From Callaeas wilsoni (lineage: Eukaryota > Chordata > Aves > Passeriformes > Callaeidae), in NCBI GenBank assembly GCA_013398955.1, contig VWPU01003114.1:62001-126000 (forward strand): a DNA stretch of 64,000 nt. Direction: 5' to 3'. Every line of letters starts with the position of its first letter. Positions within the stretch are counted from its first letter, which is position 1. The notes below the pieces were generated by a model, which did not search any database, was not told the DNA's origin, and saw only the letters and a program-made list of their open reading frames with translations. Below, one piece after another: positions 38,001-49,700 of this stretch. A program made the position numbers and the translations under genes.

Positions 38001-41000
38001 ATCTCTTTGGTAATAAATGGTTATTAAGTGGTTATTGTTATTTGATATTAATGGCTGGTTCCTTAATGTCAGGGAACTGAAACAATTGCAAAACCTGAAT
38101 AAACAGCAGCTGGTATGTGGCTTGAAATGGTGGATAATAAATTATTTATGATGAAAAAAACTAAGGGTATATATTTTCTGCCTAGCAGCAAACACAGAGT
38201 TTACCAACTACGTTGTTTTTGACTTTCAACAGAAACAACATGATCATTTTGGTGTCAGATGCAGCGCACCTGTACCTGAGTTCCTCTGTTCTGTATGACT
38301 TAAACATCCTTCTTCTCTGAGTGAAGCCACAGCACTTCTAATGGCTGAGTTCACTTTATTTGTCCATATTCCTCTTGGTAATGTCTAGAGGAGGAAACTT
38401 TGCTGTGCATTGCTCTTGAATGTGGCAGATTTGGAAAAGAAATCGCTAAGCTCTCTGAGATGAAACTCAATTTTTCTAGCTTTAAATTCAGCACTGAAGG
38501 ATACAGCTTTGTCAAGGTTAACCTAGCCTTGCACAGTGATTTGGATGGATTGGGGTGTAAATCTTTAGGAGTTAGCAAAGATCTGAGCACAGACACAGAG
38601 GCAGTAAAATAGTCAATATGAAACAGTGCCAGTATTTGTAACCTTGTCTCCTGCGCCTGTGATGTGATCACCAATGGAGCAGGGGGAGGACCAGCAAACA
38701 GATCCCGACGTTGTTAACTAATACTGAGCTCAATCCTTGATTTAAACAACAGCAGAACTAGAAGAAGTTGCATATAAGAAGTACTGAGTTGTCATGTGGT
38801 GAATGCACAATAAACAGATTTATAGCATTTTTCCTCCAGCTGCTATTAGTAAGAAAATAAAGGCAAGATTGCCTAAATACAAAAGAGAAATTTAATCTTC
38901 GTCTAACCATAGTGATACATGGCAGGGAGAAACACAATCCATCTGTGCTTTCTCTGACAATGCTTTCCACCATTTGTTTTAGTAAAAGACATAAAGTCCT
39001 CATAATGCATCTGGATAGCTATGAAATACTCTTGCTACTGAGAGAGAAGGCATTTCTTTCTGAGTTCTGTCAGCAATGCTTCTTGAAACATGAAGATTAT
39101 CTCTTGTAATCTTTATCCTGCCAAGGACAGCTGCAGAGTCCATGTTTAGTCAGGGACTGTGTGTGCTAAAACCTGGAGTAGCTGTACTGGACAATGGAAT
39201 TACTCCAGATTTCTCAGAAGGGGAAAGCCTTGACCCCAGATTAGCTAATTTTTTTGAGAATGCACTGTGCTTTTTTAACGTATCTCAAAATTTTGGCCAT
39301 ATTATAGGGTAGACACAGTGAGAATTCCCTTTTGCTCATTCCAGATTAGTTGCCTCTGGCTTTCTTGGCAGGCTGTCTCCTTTGTTTACCTTTGACATAA
39401 AAGGGTAAAATGTTGTGGCCTTCTCCATGCATCCATGGTGATACTCCTCTTACACTTCTCACTTTCATGTAAAGATAAACCCAGGAAGAGGCTCGGAGCT
39501 CAGCTGAGACACCCTATCTGCTCTGTGTTGGGGGACTGCAATACATCTGGCCTGCGTGGCCCCACTTCAAGTCCCAAGAGTGGAGGTACAACTCTCAGTG
39601 AAGGGAATTTCCTGACGGGAATGCCAGTGGCATCCCATTCCTGATTGCCGTTTCTGGTTCAGGGGTTGGACACATCATGGGGCCACGTCCCTGTCTCCTC
39701 TGTCTGATTTGTTCCATAGGGCACCCTGCAGTGAGCATCCACTGAAAGCCCCTTTAGTCTGAACTCTTTTGGTGTCTTCCTCAACATCCATGGGGCAGAG
39801 AAACCCTTCCAGAAGAGTTTAAAAAGCTGTACCTTTTGAGAGGAGAACTCAGAAGCAGACTTGAGGATTCTTTTGAAGAAAGAGAAAACAGTTAAGAGTC
39901 CAGATCTGGGTTGACACTGCCATGTTTAATAGAAATTTTCGCATCCTGAAGAATCTAAGGGCTGCTCCCTTGCAGGTTTAACCTCATTTAGTCTCTTAAC
40001 CTATGCACATAGTTAGTGTCCTTTAGTTAAACAATGTATATGCAGAGACTAGATTGTTTTAATTATTATTCTAACAAAGAGCTATAACCTCAACTTGCTA
40101 TTTCAAATCAGGAGAGGAAATTAAGGTAAGCACAAAATGTCTTCAAGTAATGATCAAAGAGAATCCTTTGTGATTTTCTCCTGGTGTTAATTAATACTGC
40201 TTAGTTGGTCTGGTTTGCACTGACAATTTCACTTTTTGGAACATCGGGGCTTGCAAAAGATTAAAGGCTAATTTTAAACACACTTGGATTAAACCAGGCA
40301 TGTACATTGCATAATTCAGAAGGCTCGTTCTAAGTCACTAGGGACATCCACCTTGATTTACAACATGAAAAGCTATGCTGGCCATCTTGCAATGGGAGCT
40401 TCCCTTCCCAGGGGTAACTTGTATGGATGACACTCCCACAGCAAACTTGGTGTAAGCCTGAGGCAGGTCTGGAAAGGTTTGCTCAGGCGAGGAGGAGCAC
40501 ACAGCTTTAGTGGAGCCTGTAGAGTCCTGAATAAGAACCTTCAGCCTTTTCTTTCCCTGTCCTCTCTCTTTTTGCATCTCATTTCTTAGGCAGCATCAAA
40601 CTGGAAGAGGACCCAATCCAGACTCACAGGATGAGAATTATTTGATACAGGCAAGAGTGGCAGAGTTGATCTTCAAAGGAGTAGCACAGAGGTCTTCTTT
40701 GTAGATAAGAAATTACATAGGGAGATAAAAGCAAAATCTAAGCAAATTTAAAATCCTATGAGAGAGACACTTAATCAGGTCAAAGCCTGTTCCTAAAGCC
40801 AAACCTGCATATGAAAAAGGGGAGTAAGGGATCAGAGCAGTTCTGAATGTGGGGAGCAAAGACCAGGTGGAAGATGCTGCTGTCTACTTTGCTTTGCTGA
40901 GAGCGAGATAATTCTGCCAGAACAAATAACATATATTTCATTTGGTGTCTTCACTCCTTTACTGTTTTTATTCAGTGAACAGACAGCTGAAATACTGCCA

Positions 41001-41718
41001 ATGAAGGAAAACAGATTTTATGATGAATAGTCTTACCCCATGAAAAATGAGATTAGAGGAATGCCTAAACTAATTTCAGGTTATTGCATTACAATCTTCA
41101 TTTCGGACTGATTCTCAGTAGCTTTATTCCAGGTTTATGGACAGAAATTTAAAGGCAGTACATTTTATCATCTGTATCATTCAGTCCCTTTTTTTTTTTT
41201 TCTTTTTTTACTGAAGCTTTGCAATGTTCTCTTTAATTTCCAGGAGAATGAATTTCACCTTTTATAACATTCAGAGACAATTACGCTGTCTTTATGATAA
41301 ATGATGTCACCCTGATCCCAGCAATAAAAGAGAATGTACTAATGCCAATAAATATATTAACTGTATCAATCATTCTCCTGATTTTTTTTTACTTTGTTGT
41401 TCAGAAGAAATAGCATGCAACTTTGAGCTTTTAATTGGTTAACACTTCCATAAACACCATAATGACTCTTTAAATCTTTCTTTTTGTCATGAGAATGAGG
41501 AAAACGTAATGAATAAATAATTGAATACCACAGCAGAGCTCAGCACTGATCTATGGGTCATTCAGGAGGTGAACTTGATCTAAAGATTTATTCAAACTCG
41601 ACAAGACAAGTAGAGTGGTTTGTGCCGGAAGTAGCTGTATAATACAATATATTTTCACATGTCTTTCCAATTGCAAAAGAGTTGCTCAATGAAATGCAAT
41701 ATTGCAATTGAACAACGG
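35028..41718. other. long repeat-poor non-coding stretch
   Basis: About 6.7 kb with no CR1 and no recognised gene. It contains a T-rich tract at 37254-37289, a T13-C-T7 tract at 41189-41209 and many short unrelated frames (under 112 codons). The last 700 bases or so (about 41,000-41,720) are AT-rich with repeated TAAT/ATTA-type words and sit next to the CpG island. Confidence 0.5.
41189..41209. repeat. poly-T tract (T13-C-T7)
   Basis: Thirteen T, one C, seven T on the plus strand. No retroposon body is recognised next to it. Confidence 0.95.
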
Positions 41719-41726
41719 TATAAAAA
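41719..41726 (+). promoter_or_regulatory. possible TATA box upstream of the CpG island
   Basis: TATAAAAA, flanked by ACGG and CACGGG, lies about 160 bases upstream of the CpG-rich segment. If used, transcription would start near 41745-41750 and run into the island. TATA-like words are common in AT-rich DNA, so this is weak and rests mainly on its position. Confidence 0.2.
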
Positions 41727-41880
41727 CACGGGCTGAATTCCACTGCAGTCAGTGGCTGTGGGTCTTCTCCGACACAGCAATTAAATGAGAAGCATTAGAA
41801 AAGTAGAGTTTAAATCAAAATATTAAGCCAGCCGTACCTCCCCAGCAGGCACAGGCAAGGTGACACTGGTGTAAGATCAG

Positions 41881-42520
41881 CTTCTGCAGCGCAGCTTCCT
41901 TGCTGCGTTCCCTGGGAGCACCGGCGCTCCCTGTGCGCTCACGGCAGGAGCACGTCCCTGCCTTTCTGTCACATCTGCCTCGCACGTGGCATTGCCAAGC
42001 AGCAGGCTCCGGAGAGCTGCGGAACAGCTTCCCCCAGCGGGATTTTCATTCGCTCTCCACCGACGTCACATCGAAATGACACGTCTGGCTTGAGCCAGAA
42101 TATGACCCGGTTCTGTTCCCAGTGCACAGACAAGTTAAGCGCAGACCGAGTGAAAAAGGCCTGTTTCTCCCTTCTTTATCGGAACATTGATTTTCACAAA
42201 ATGGCTGGAAAATGAGGTGGGGAACACCTTTACAAAACAGACGACAGCGGTGGGCCCGCGGCAGGGAGAGAGCCCGGCGCTGCCAAACGCGAGCGGCTGC
42301 TGCCACCTCGTGTCGCCGAGCGGAACCGGGCCGGGCTCCCGGCACAGCGCGGCCGCCGGGGCACAGCGGCGGCAGGTTCTCGCGCTTCCTTCCTCCTTTG
42401 CTCGCTGCCCGCTCCAGACCTGCCTGTGCATGTGACGGGCTCCGTTTCCCAGTCACGGGGCAGCTGCTAAGAGAGCGAGGACGCGATAGAGCGGAGCGAA
42501 GGGCTGACAGAAGGGAAAAG
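41881..42520. promoter_or_regulatory. CpG island, candidate promoter
   Basis: By hand I count about 55 CpG dinucleotides in 41881-42540, against very few per kb elsewhere in the window. They fall in two lobes (about 41881-42120 and 42240-42500) split by a CpG-free stretch at 42181-42240. The second lobe has GGGCCCGCGG, GCCCGGCGC and GCGCGGCCGCCGGGG. A near-consensus cAMP-response-element-like site (TGACGTCG on the minus strand) lies at 42061-42068. In vertebrates such islands usually mark promoters. Opposing open frames (164 codons minus, 128 codons plus) cross it, but GC-rich DNA makes these cheap and neither product is recognised. Direction of transcription is unknown. Confidence 0.65.
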
Positions 42521-42649
42521 GGTCTTTCTTCTTCAGCCAAACCTGAGCCGTGCAGGGAGGGCCCTGGCAGTCTTATGAGGGGTGCTTTGCTTCTCTGAGC
42601 ATTTTCAGTCAGCCGAGCAATGCCTCAGGTGCCAAAACTCCCTGACTTC
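42521..42649. other. short gap between CpG island and CR1
   Basis: About 130 bases of ordinary composition. There is a weak donor-like CAGGTG at 42627-42632 on the plus strand, which is not sufficient to call an exon. Confidence 0.4.
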
Positions 42650-43372
42650 ATAGAGTCACAGAACGGTTTGGTGGGAAGGGACCTTAAGGATCATTTTGTT
42701 CCACCCTCCCTGCCATGGGCAAGGATGCCTTTCACCAGACCAAGTTGCTCCAAGCCCCATCCCAGCTGACCTTGAACATTTCCAGGGATGCAGCATCAAC
42801 AGCTTCTCTGGACAATCTGTTCAACTGCCTTACCACTCTTGTAGAAAAGAATTTCTTCCATATATCTAGTCTAAACCCTATCAGTTTGAAGCTGTCACTC
42901 CTTGTCCTATCACAACACACCCTTGTCAAAAGTTCCTTTCTGGCTTTTTTGTAGGCCACTTTGGGCGCTAGAAAACTGCTATAAGCTCAGCCTGGAGCCT
43001 TCTCTTCTCCAGGCTGAACAACCCCGACTCTCTCAACCTGTCTTCACAAGAGAGGTGCTCCATCCCTCTGATCATCCTCATGGCCCTCATCGGTACTCAC
43101 TCCAACAGGTTCGTGTCCTCTTAGGACCCCAGAACTGGATGCAGTACTCCAGGTGGGGTCTCATGAGAGCAGAATAGAGGAGAGAATCCCCATCCTTGAC
43201 CTTCTGACCATGCTGCTTTTGATGCAGCCCAGGACACGTTTGACTTTCTGGATTGCAAGCACACATCGTTGGGTCATGTCAAGCTTCTCATCAACCAACA
43301 CCCCAAGTCCTTCTCCTCAAAGTTGCTTTCAATCCATTCTCTGCCCAGCCTGCATTTGTGCTTGGGATTGAC
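42650..43372 (-). mobile_element. CR1 LINE, 5'-truncated
   Basis: The element reads on the minus strand, with its 3' end at 42650 (reverse complement of CTGTGACTCTATG, then the GGTGGGAAGGGACCTTAAGG tract). The minus-strand frame at 42959-42732 keeps the ORF2 C-terminal signature (FRLDIWKKFFSTRVVRQLNR, then LSREAVDAASLEMFKVSWDG). Upstream blocks include the reverse complement of the CATGAGGGCCAT-type region and the CAGGCTGGGCAGAGAATGG block. Similarity ends near 43372. It lies immediately beside the CpG island. Confidence 0.93.
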
Positions 43373-43749
43373 TTGAAAACCTTCACCCAGTGGTTTATGC
43401 CATTAAGCTTCTTTTGTTTCAAGGATGGAGGCTGTGCATTTCACACAGCCACTGAGCACACCAGCCGGCTCGTGTTTCCATGACACATGTGCTGCTTCAG
43501 CAGCAGCTAGCTCAGCCCCACTCCCAGGTGTCACCTCACCCAGGGCACTCACTCAGCCACGCAGGACATCTCCCCATCAGGCTAACAGCACCAGCACAGG
43601 TCCACAGCCCAGTCAGACAGGCAAACTGGTGCTGGCATTGGAAACACTCACCCTGCTCTGTCTCCATTCAGAGCATCACGCAGCCTTTCACACACGCATC
43701 TCTGCTCTGCTTACCAGTGTCACACCATTTGGTTGCTCCTATTGTGTGC
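43373..43749. other. short GC-moderate non-coding stretch
   Basis: CA- and CAC-rich sequence with two overlapping plus frames (about 96-111 codons) and no recognisable protein. It leads into the ancient-repeat-like tail. Confidence 0.45.
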
Positions 43750-43822
43750 TTGGGCTGTAAGCTTCTTTAGAGCAGGAACCTTGCTCCTCTGCAGTTCTGC
43801 AAAGTGCCAGGCAAAATGCTAA
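43750..43822 (+). mobile_element. ancient MIR/L2-like 3' tail remnant
   Basis: TTGGGCTGTAAGCTTCTTTA, then GAGCAGGAACCTTGCTC and a block containing GCAAAGTGCCAGGCAAAATGC, follows the layout of the shared 3' tail of vertebrate L2, MIR and related old elements (TGTAAGCTC-CTTGAGGGCAGGGAC ... GTGCC-GCACA). Identification is from memory of that pattern. It is short and decayed. If correct, it is far older than the CR1 copies around it. Confidence 0.5.
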
Positions 43823-46221
43823 TTGTGATGACAAATCTAAAATTTGAGAGCGTAACTGAAATATGCAATAGGACTAAATAACTTAAATAGAACTGGAGAA
43901 ATACTGAATTATCTTTTAGCTATAAGAGAGCCCTCATTTGTCAAAAGCTATATCCTGTCCTCTAAATATGGGAAAACAGTGATAAGTAACTGAAACCCAT
44001 GCTGAGATTTTTTATGGCAATCAATGTATCTGTGGCAAGTGGCCCGCACATGATCTTTCCTTAGAGAAGATAAGGGAGCACTAATAAGCAGCAATTATCT
44101 ACTGGCAAAACCTAACAAAATGCTGCAAATATGCACAAAATAAACAATCTGCTTGCCTAATAACTGGGCTCTGAAACAAGCTGACAGTTGCTATGGATAA
44201 TCACCTTATAACTAACTATTGCAAGTTCTGACTGCAAATCTACAAGCATGTTGATTTTGCAGTCTGTAAAGGAGTTCCTGTCAGTTTTTACAATAATAGT
44301 GATAAAGTTAAAAAAAACCAAAACAACTTTTTTTTTCTTTCTTGAGAGAGAAAACAATGCCCACAATATTGGAAAACAGCAGGAGATCAATAAAAGCTAC
44401 AAACAGGGTACAGAATGTTCTGCGCTTTTTGGTGCAGGGCAGTAAGTTGTAAAGAGACAAGAATAGGATGGAAATTCTTGCAAAGCAGAGAAGAAGGGTT
44501 ATGGATATGGTTAACTATCCTTGTATTTCCTAACAGAAAACTGCTTCTGCAAATAAAGAAAGGAATTGGATAGGGCAGCACAAAGAATAATTGTTCCATG
44601 AATTCCCATACCTATGGTGTTTAGGAGTGTGAAGAAAGCTTTGGGCAGAATGCATTACTCTGAGATAAAGCTTGAATTAAAAAAAAAAAAAAAGGAAGGA
44701 CATACAGCTTATAATTTTTTTTCTGAAGACAAATAAGTCTCTGCATAGGTTTTTATGAAATATTGCTTGGTTTCTTATAGGAACAGCTGAAGGGTGAGTC
44801 ACATATATTGATATTACAAGATATGTGTGTGGGAGGTAAGCCTGGCTCTCGACTCACACTCTGTGCTTTAATATAAAGCATTATTCACCTGCAGCATAGA
44901 TAGTTTTTGCAGTCGGAGTATAGAGGTGAATTAACTGTGTGTGGGCATCCTCCCTGCACTCTGCTAACACAAGAAAATGTGAGAAAGCAGAGCTGACCAC
45001 TGATAGGGCTTGCATTGGCCATCAGACATCACCTTTGTGGTATTATGTGTTGCTGGTTTCCATCCCCAGGTCACTGCCAGAGTTGGTACAAGCCTGAGAG
45101 CCAACAGCCATGGTACCTGTGAGTTTTTGTGTCAGTTATGAGCAATTAGCCAAATTAGTTACAAATTCAGGTACATATATTAGGCAGATTGGATCTCCCT
45201 TTGGAAACCTGTGAAAGTCCTTCCCCCCCCCATGTGTGATGAGGCATTTGTGTTTCTTGCTTCAAAGGACTAGTCCATGAAATCCACTAAAAAAGGCTAG
45301 TTTGTCAAAGTACTGGCTGGGGCCCATTAAGATTGATTGGATCCTGTTTGTTCTCGTTAGTGCCAATCTGCTATGTGACTGTGAGTTCTCCAGACCTGAG
45401 TTTCCTCAGTTTCCTTTCCCCTTTTTTTATAGTATGAAGCTAAATATCATGGCTTATATTATAATGCAACTTAGTCTACCTCCTCTGGTGGTTCCTCTGG
45501 TCTCCTCAGTGGGTCTCTAAAGGGCTGGACTTTGACCTCTGTCCAGAGACCTCTGGCTCTCCCCCTCAGTGCTGCAGGAAAAAGCTGCCTCCCACCTTCC
45601 CAGCCTCTTGGCTGCTTTGGAGTCCTATTTGTGTTCCTCTGAGAGGCCTTGGTGCACTATTGCCACCAGTTTCTCATCTTTCCATCTTATCCACACAAGC
45701 ACAGAGTGTTGTGACTATTATAGCCAAGCCTTTTGATTCTCAGTGAACATCCATGGGATGATACATCTGCATCATTGAAGACTGAACTGGCTGTGCATAT
45801 CAGATCCAATCATTTCTGTTTCCTGACTTTTCTTCTTCCCGTAGTATTCTCCAGTTGGTTCATTCTGCAAACATTGCAGCAGCTCTTGACTGGAAAAGTG
45901 AGTGGACCCTTGCCAGAAGTGATATTTTCTCCTGTGTCAAGCTGGGATTTCACAGTTTTGCAAAGGACCTGACAGTACTTTTCTGTTGCTGATTACATGA
46001 CTCCATGTACACCTAACACTGGTCTGTGCACACTCTCGGGCCATTCATTCCTGAACAGCGCCTGATCTCTGCTGTATCTCTGTGTGTTAAAATCAGGCTG
46101 CAGTTCAACAAGCACTTAAAGCCTAAAAGAGATTGTATTGTCCCTTCTCATCCCTACTCAGCCATTTCTGCCTCCACATTTTCCTGGCCTGTAGCAGGAA
46201 TTGTTTGGCCAGCAGGACTAG
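43823..46221. other. repeat-poor non-coding stretch
   Basis: About 2.4 kb with no gene recognised. It includes an A15 run at 44679-44693 and a C9 run at 45223-45231. Frames are under 80 codons. Confidence 0.55.
44679..44693. repeat. poly-A tract (A15)
   Basis: Fifteen A on the plus strand preceded by GAATT and followed by GGAAGG. No retroposed body was identified upstream. Confidence 0.95.
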
Positions 46222-46768
46222 GGAAGTGATTCTTCTCCTTAGCACTGGTGTGCCACGCCTTGAGGACTGCATTCATTTCTGGGGCCTTTAATTTAGGAAG
46301 GGTGTTGAAGTGCTGGAGAGTGTCCAGAGAAGGGCAACAAAGTTGGTGAAGGGTCTGGAATACAAATCCTATGAGGAATGGCTGAGGGAGCTGGGGTTGC
46401 TTAGCTGGAGAAGGCTCAGGGGAGATCTTACTGTTCTCTACAACTCCCTGAAAGGAGGGTGTAGCCAGGTGAGGGTCAATCTCTTCTCCCAGGCCAGCAG
46501 CAATAGGACAAGAGGACACAGTCTTAAGCTGTGCCAGGAGAGGTTTAGATTGGTCATTAGAAGGAATTTCTTCACAGAAAGGCTGATTTGGCATTGGAAT
46601 GGGTTGCCCATGAGGTAGCAGAGTCACTGTCCCTGGAGGTGCTTAAGGAAAGACTGGATGGGGCACTCAGTGCCATGGTCTAGTTGACGAGGTGATGTTC
46701 AGTCGTAGGTTGGACTTGATGATCTCAAATGTCTTTTCCAACCTAGTCCATTCTGTAATTCTGTGATT
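46222..46768 (+). mobile_element. CR1 LINE, 5'-truncated, C-terminal ORF2 segment still open
   Basis: Plus-strand CR1. The frame from 46310 to 46618 is open for 102 codons and keeps the family's C-terminal signature: [36 protein letters not shown], then [20 protein letters not shown]. It stops just after the Leu-Pro of the final block. The 3' tail reads TTCCAACCTAGTCCATTCTG, then TAATTCTGTGATT. Truncation removes the endonuclease and the RT catalytic core, so it is inactive despite the intact stretch. Confidence 0.95.
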
Positions 46769-49700
46769 ATCTCCTCCCCTGTGTTCAATTCCAGCACCAA
46801 GCCATCCAGCTGCATTCTGTTGTGCCTTTTGCTGTCTGTGATGAAAAGAGTGACACAGGTAAACACAGGGGACTCTGGCATCCCAAAGAAACCAGCCAGT
46901 TACTGCTTTTGTGCCCTTTCTTCCAGCTTCCAAGTCTGTTTTCTCAGGTGCTTCAGGCTATGTGTGTCTTGCTGAGGCACCTGGTGTCACCTCTCCCTGT
47001 GCTGCGGGGACTTTTGGCATCCAGAGAAGGACCTTACTTCTCTCCTTAAGGTGCTTTGAAAGTAACTTAATCTGACAAATAAGAAAAGTACAATATAAAA
47101 TGGGTTTTGATACTGTTCCAACCAAATAATCCCTGGGGCTCACTAATGCAGAGATATTTTAAATATTTTGCTATTTCTCTTTTCTGGAGGAAGATACCTC
47201 AGTTTTCTGAGAGGAGACAAATAAAATCACCAGCTAAACAGTGTGGGCAAACTACTTGAAACTCCTTTCAAGCTCTGGCACTGCACCCTTCTGATAAAGG
47301 GCTGCATGTTTAGGAGGACAGATGGGCCATTCTCCCCATAAAATAATTTCAATCCACCTGTAGACCTGAGACAATGAAGAAAGCCAAGGGTTTCAAGAGT
47401 TCACCCAACTCATAGCACATTTATTCTGAAAGTTCATCCTTAGGAGTATAACCTGAATTTTCTGCTGAGGTCACGTTGACTCTGAAGACACGGGACCTGT
47501 GCAGCACGTTTTCAGGTTGCACAGTGGCTGCTGCCCATCACTGTTTCTTAATTCAGTAGACAGTTGAAGTGCCAAGGTTCCCCATCAGCCATATATACAT
47601 GACCCTTGGAAAGCAGCAGCATGATCTCTTCCACATCATTACTTTTTATTGCATTCACTGTTATCTCTCTGTGAAACAGGGAGACAAAATACCCACAGAG
47701 CTATTTTCATTCTTTGACAGAACAAGTCTGTTAAGCCTCGTGTGTGACGTGAAGAACATCAGTCATTTAGAGCCAAACTGCAGTTGAAAAGGTCGCAGTC
47801 ACTGTGGCAGAGTAAATGAAATGTTTAATTCAAATAGAATATCAGTTACAGTTGCAGTGGTGCTCAAAGTCACTTGTGTTTTCTTTTCTTTTCCCTATAG
47901 CTCAGCAGAGTATGATTCAGCATCAGCCATAGGTACCCTTGTGTTAACTTTCTTCTTATTTTAGAGGTTCTATAAAGTGAACAGCAGGTTCCATCTGCAG
48001 AACCCTGCCTTGTCTCCATGGGTCGCAGAGGAAGAGAACTCAGAAGAAGGGGGAATGTATTTGTATATTTTTGTACATTTTTGTACATATAGTAGCATCA
48101 GTCACAGGCTCAATTTTTGAATTTTTTTTTCAGTGAAAACTAGGCTCTTTGGAAAATGTTTTTTAAAAAAGATTTTTTTCTTACGCAGGTTGTTTATGGG
48201 AAATAAAAACGTTTTGTCTGGAGATACCATCCCTGACCTTCAGCTAGGCTCTCTGCTCAAGGCCCTGGCCAGCACAGCTGCAGACTAACCTGGCCCCAGT
48301 TCTGCCCCCGCCAGCAGGTACTCTGGGGGGGCCTTGAGGCTTACATGGACATGGGCACTTAAGCCTCTCACTTTCTCCATCTTTATTGTAAGGATTTCAC
48401 TCCATCACAGCAAAATTCAGCAGCAGCCACTCTATGTATTCATGTGGTTGTCCACAGGAGTGGAGAATTTCGTCTTCCATGTTCGTGTGGAAACTCAGCA
48501 CCATGACCGGTCTCAGCTTTGGGCACATCCTGCATTCATCTCAGTGCTTAAAACTGCCATGGGCATCAGACTTAAGTGCCAACGCTTCATCTTAGTTCTC
48601 AACCTAGCAAAACACATCATCCTAATATGTTAAACACCGGATAACACCAACAGGATACACTGTCTTTTTGAAAATTTATCAATTGCATCATGACTGTCAG
48701 CCTGACTAAAGAGGCCTGGGAAGGCTCAGCAGCACTAGTGCTTTCTTGACTTGTCAGAGCTTTTATTGAAGTGGGAACTGGAAGAGCATAAGAGGGTAAC
48801 ATTCCCTGGGACCAGGAAAAGTTCACTGCACTGGCCTTTGCTGTGGGCTTAGAGACCAGCCAAGCTGCCATATGTCTGTGGATGATGCAAAGAGTCCACA
48901 GGCAAATGAAAATTATGCCCAAAGCTGAGTCACCAAGGAAAAATGCCCAAGAAAATTATGCCAATTTCATGTGTGAATTAAGAGATGGTGAAGAAGAGAT
49001 TGATGCCGCTGTTCATGTGATGTTTAGTAGTGACTTATAAAGCATCCAGAGCAGTGCTGGCTCCTTTGGAGCCAGTGTGGCTCTCTTGGCTATTGTTGAC
49101 ATGGATAGTGCCCAGTCTGGTTAAGTCACTCACAGGTGCTCCAGCCTTTGCTGGTGGAGCTGAGCTGTGCTGGCTCATACTCGCTGAGGGCTTGAGGAAT
49201 GCAAACAAGGTGTGACTCACTTAAGGCACAGCATCTCTGTGAGGCCTGGATACAAGGCCATGAGTTTCACCAAACTGCCCTAGAGCCTGAAGTTTGCTGC
49301 CTAAATCTGCAATGAAGCTGCACAGCCTCAGTCCAGAGCCCGGTTCAAGAGGAGCATCCATGAAGAGGGCAAAAAGAAGGGCTCTGCTTCTTTGGGCTCT
49401 CTAATTTTTCTCAAATTGACTTTGCACCTTAGTATAAACCTCTGTGATTTTAACACTGGCTGGTTATCCATGCTTCTCATTTTTGACATGCTGAGGCTGT
49501 ACATTTCCTGAAAAAAAAAAGACTGAGGGAAGCAGAGTTGCAGAAGGCATTTGAAGGTTTAGTGATTTGCACACAAAAAACCCTCTTCTCCCAGGCATGC
49601 CTGCCAAGTTCCCATTTTCAACCTCTGATACCTTTACTATTAAATTACAGCCACTGAAGCAGATCCTGAATTGGTTCTCCCAAAGACAACAGCAGTTGCT

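Noticed and set aside
42046..42540. 164-codon minus and 128-codon plus frames in the CpG island
   Set aside because: GC-rich DNA has few stops. The minus frame starts with TTG, and neither product resembles a known protein. The region is kept only as a regulatory candidate.
46154..46627. 157-codon minus-strand frame
   Set aside because: Antisense to the CR1 copy at 46222-46768.
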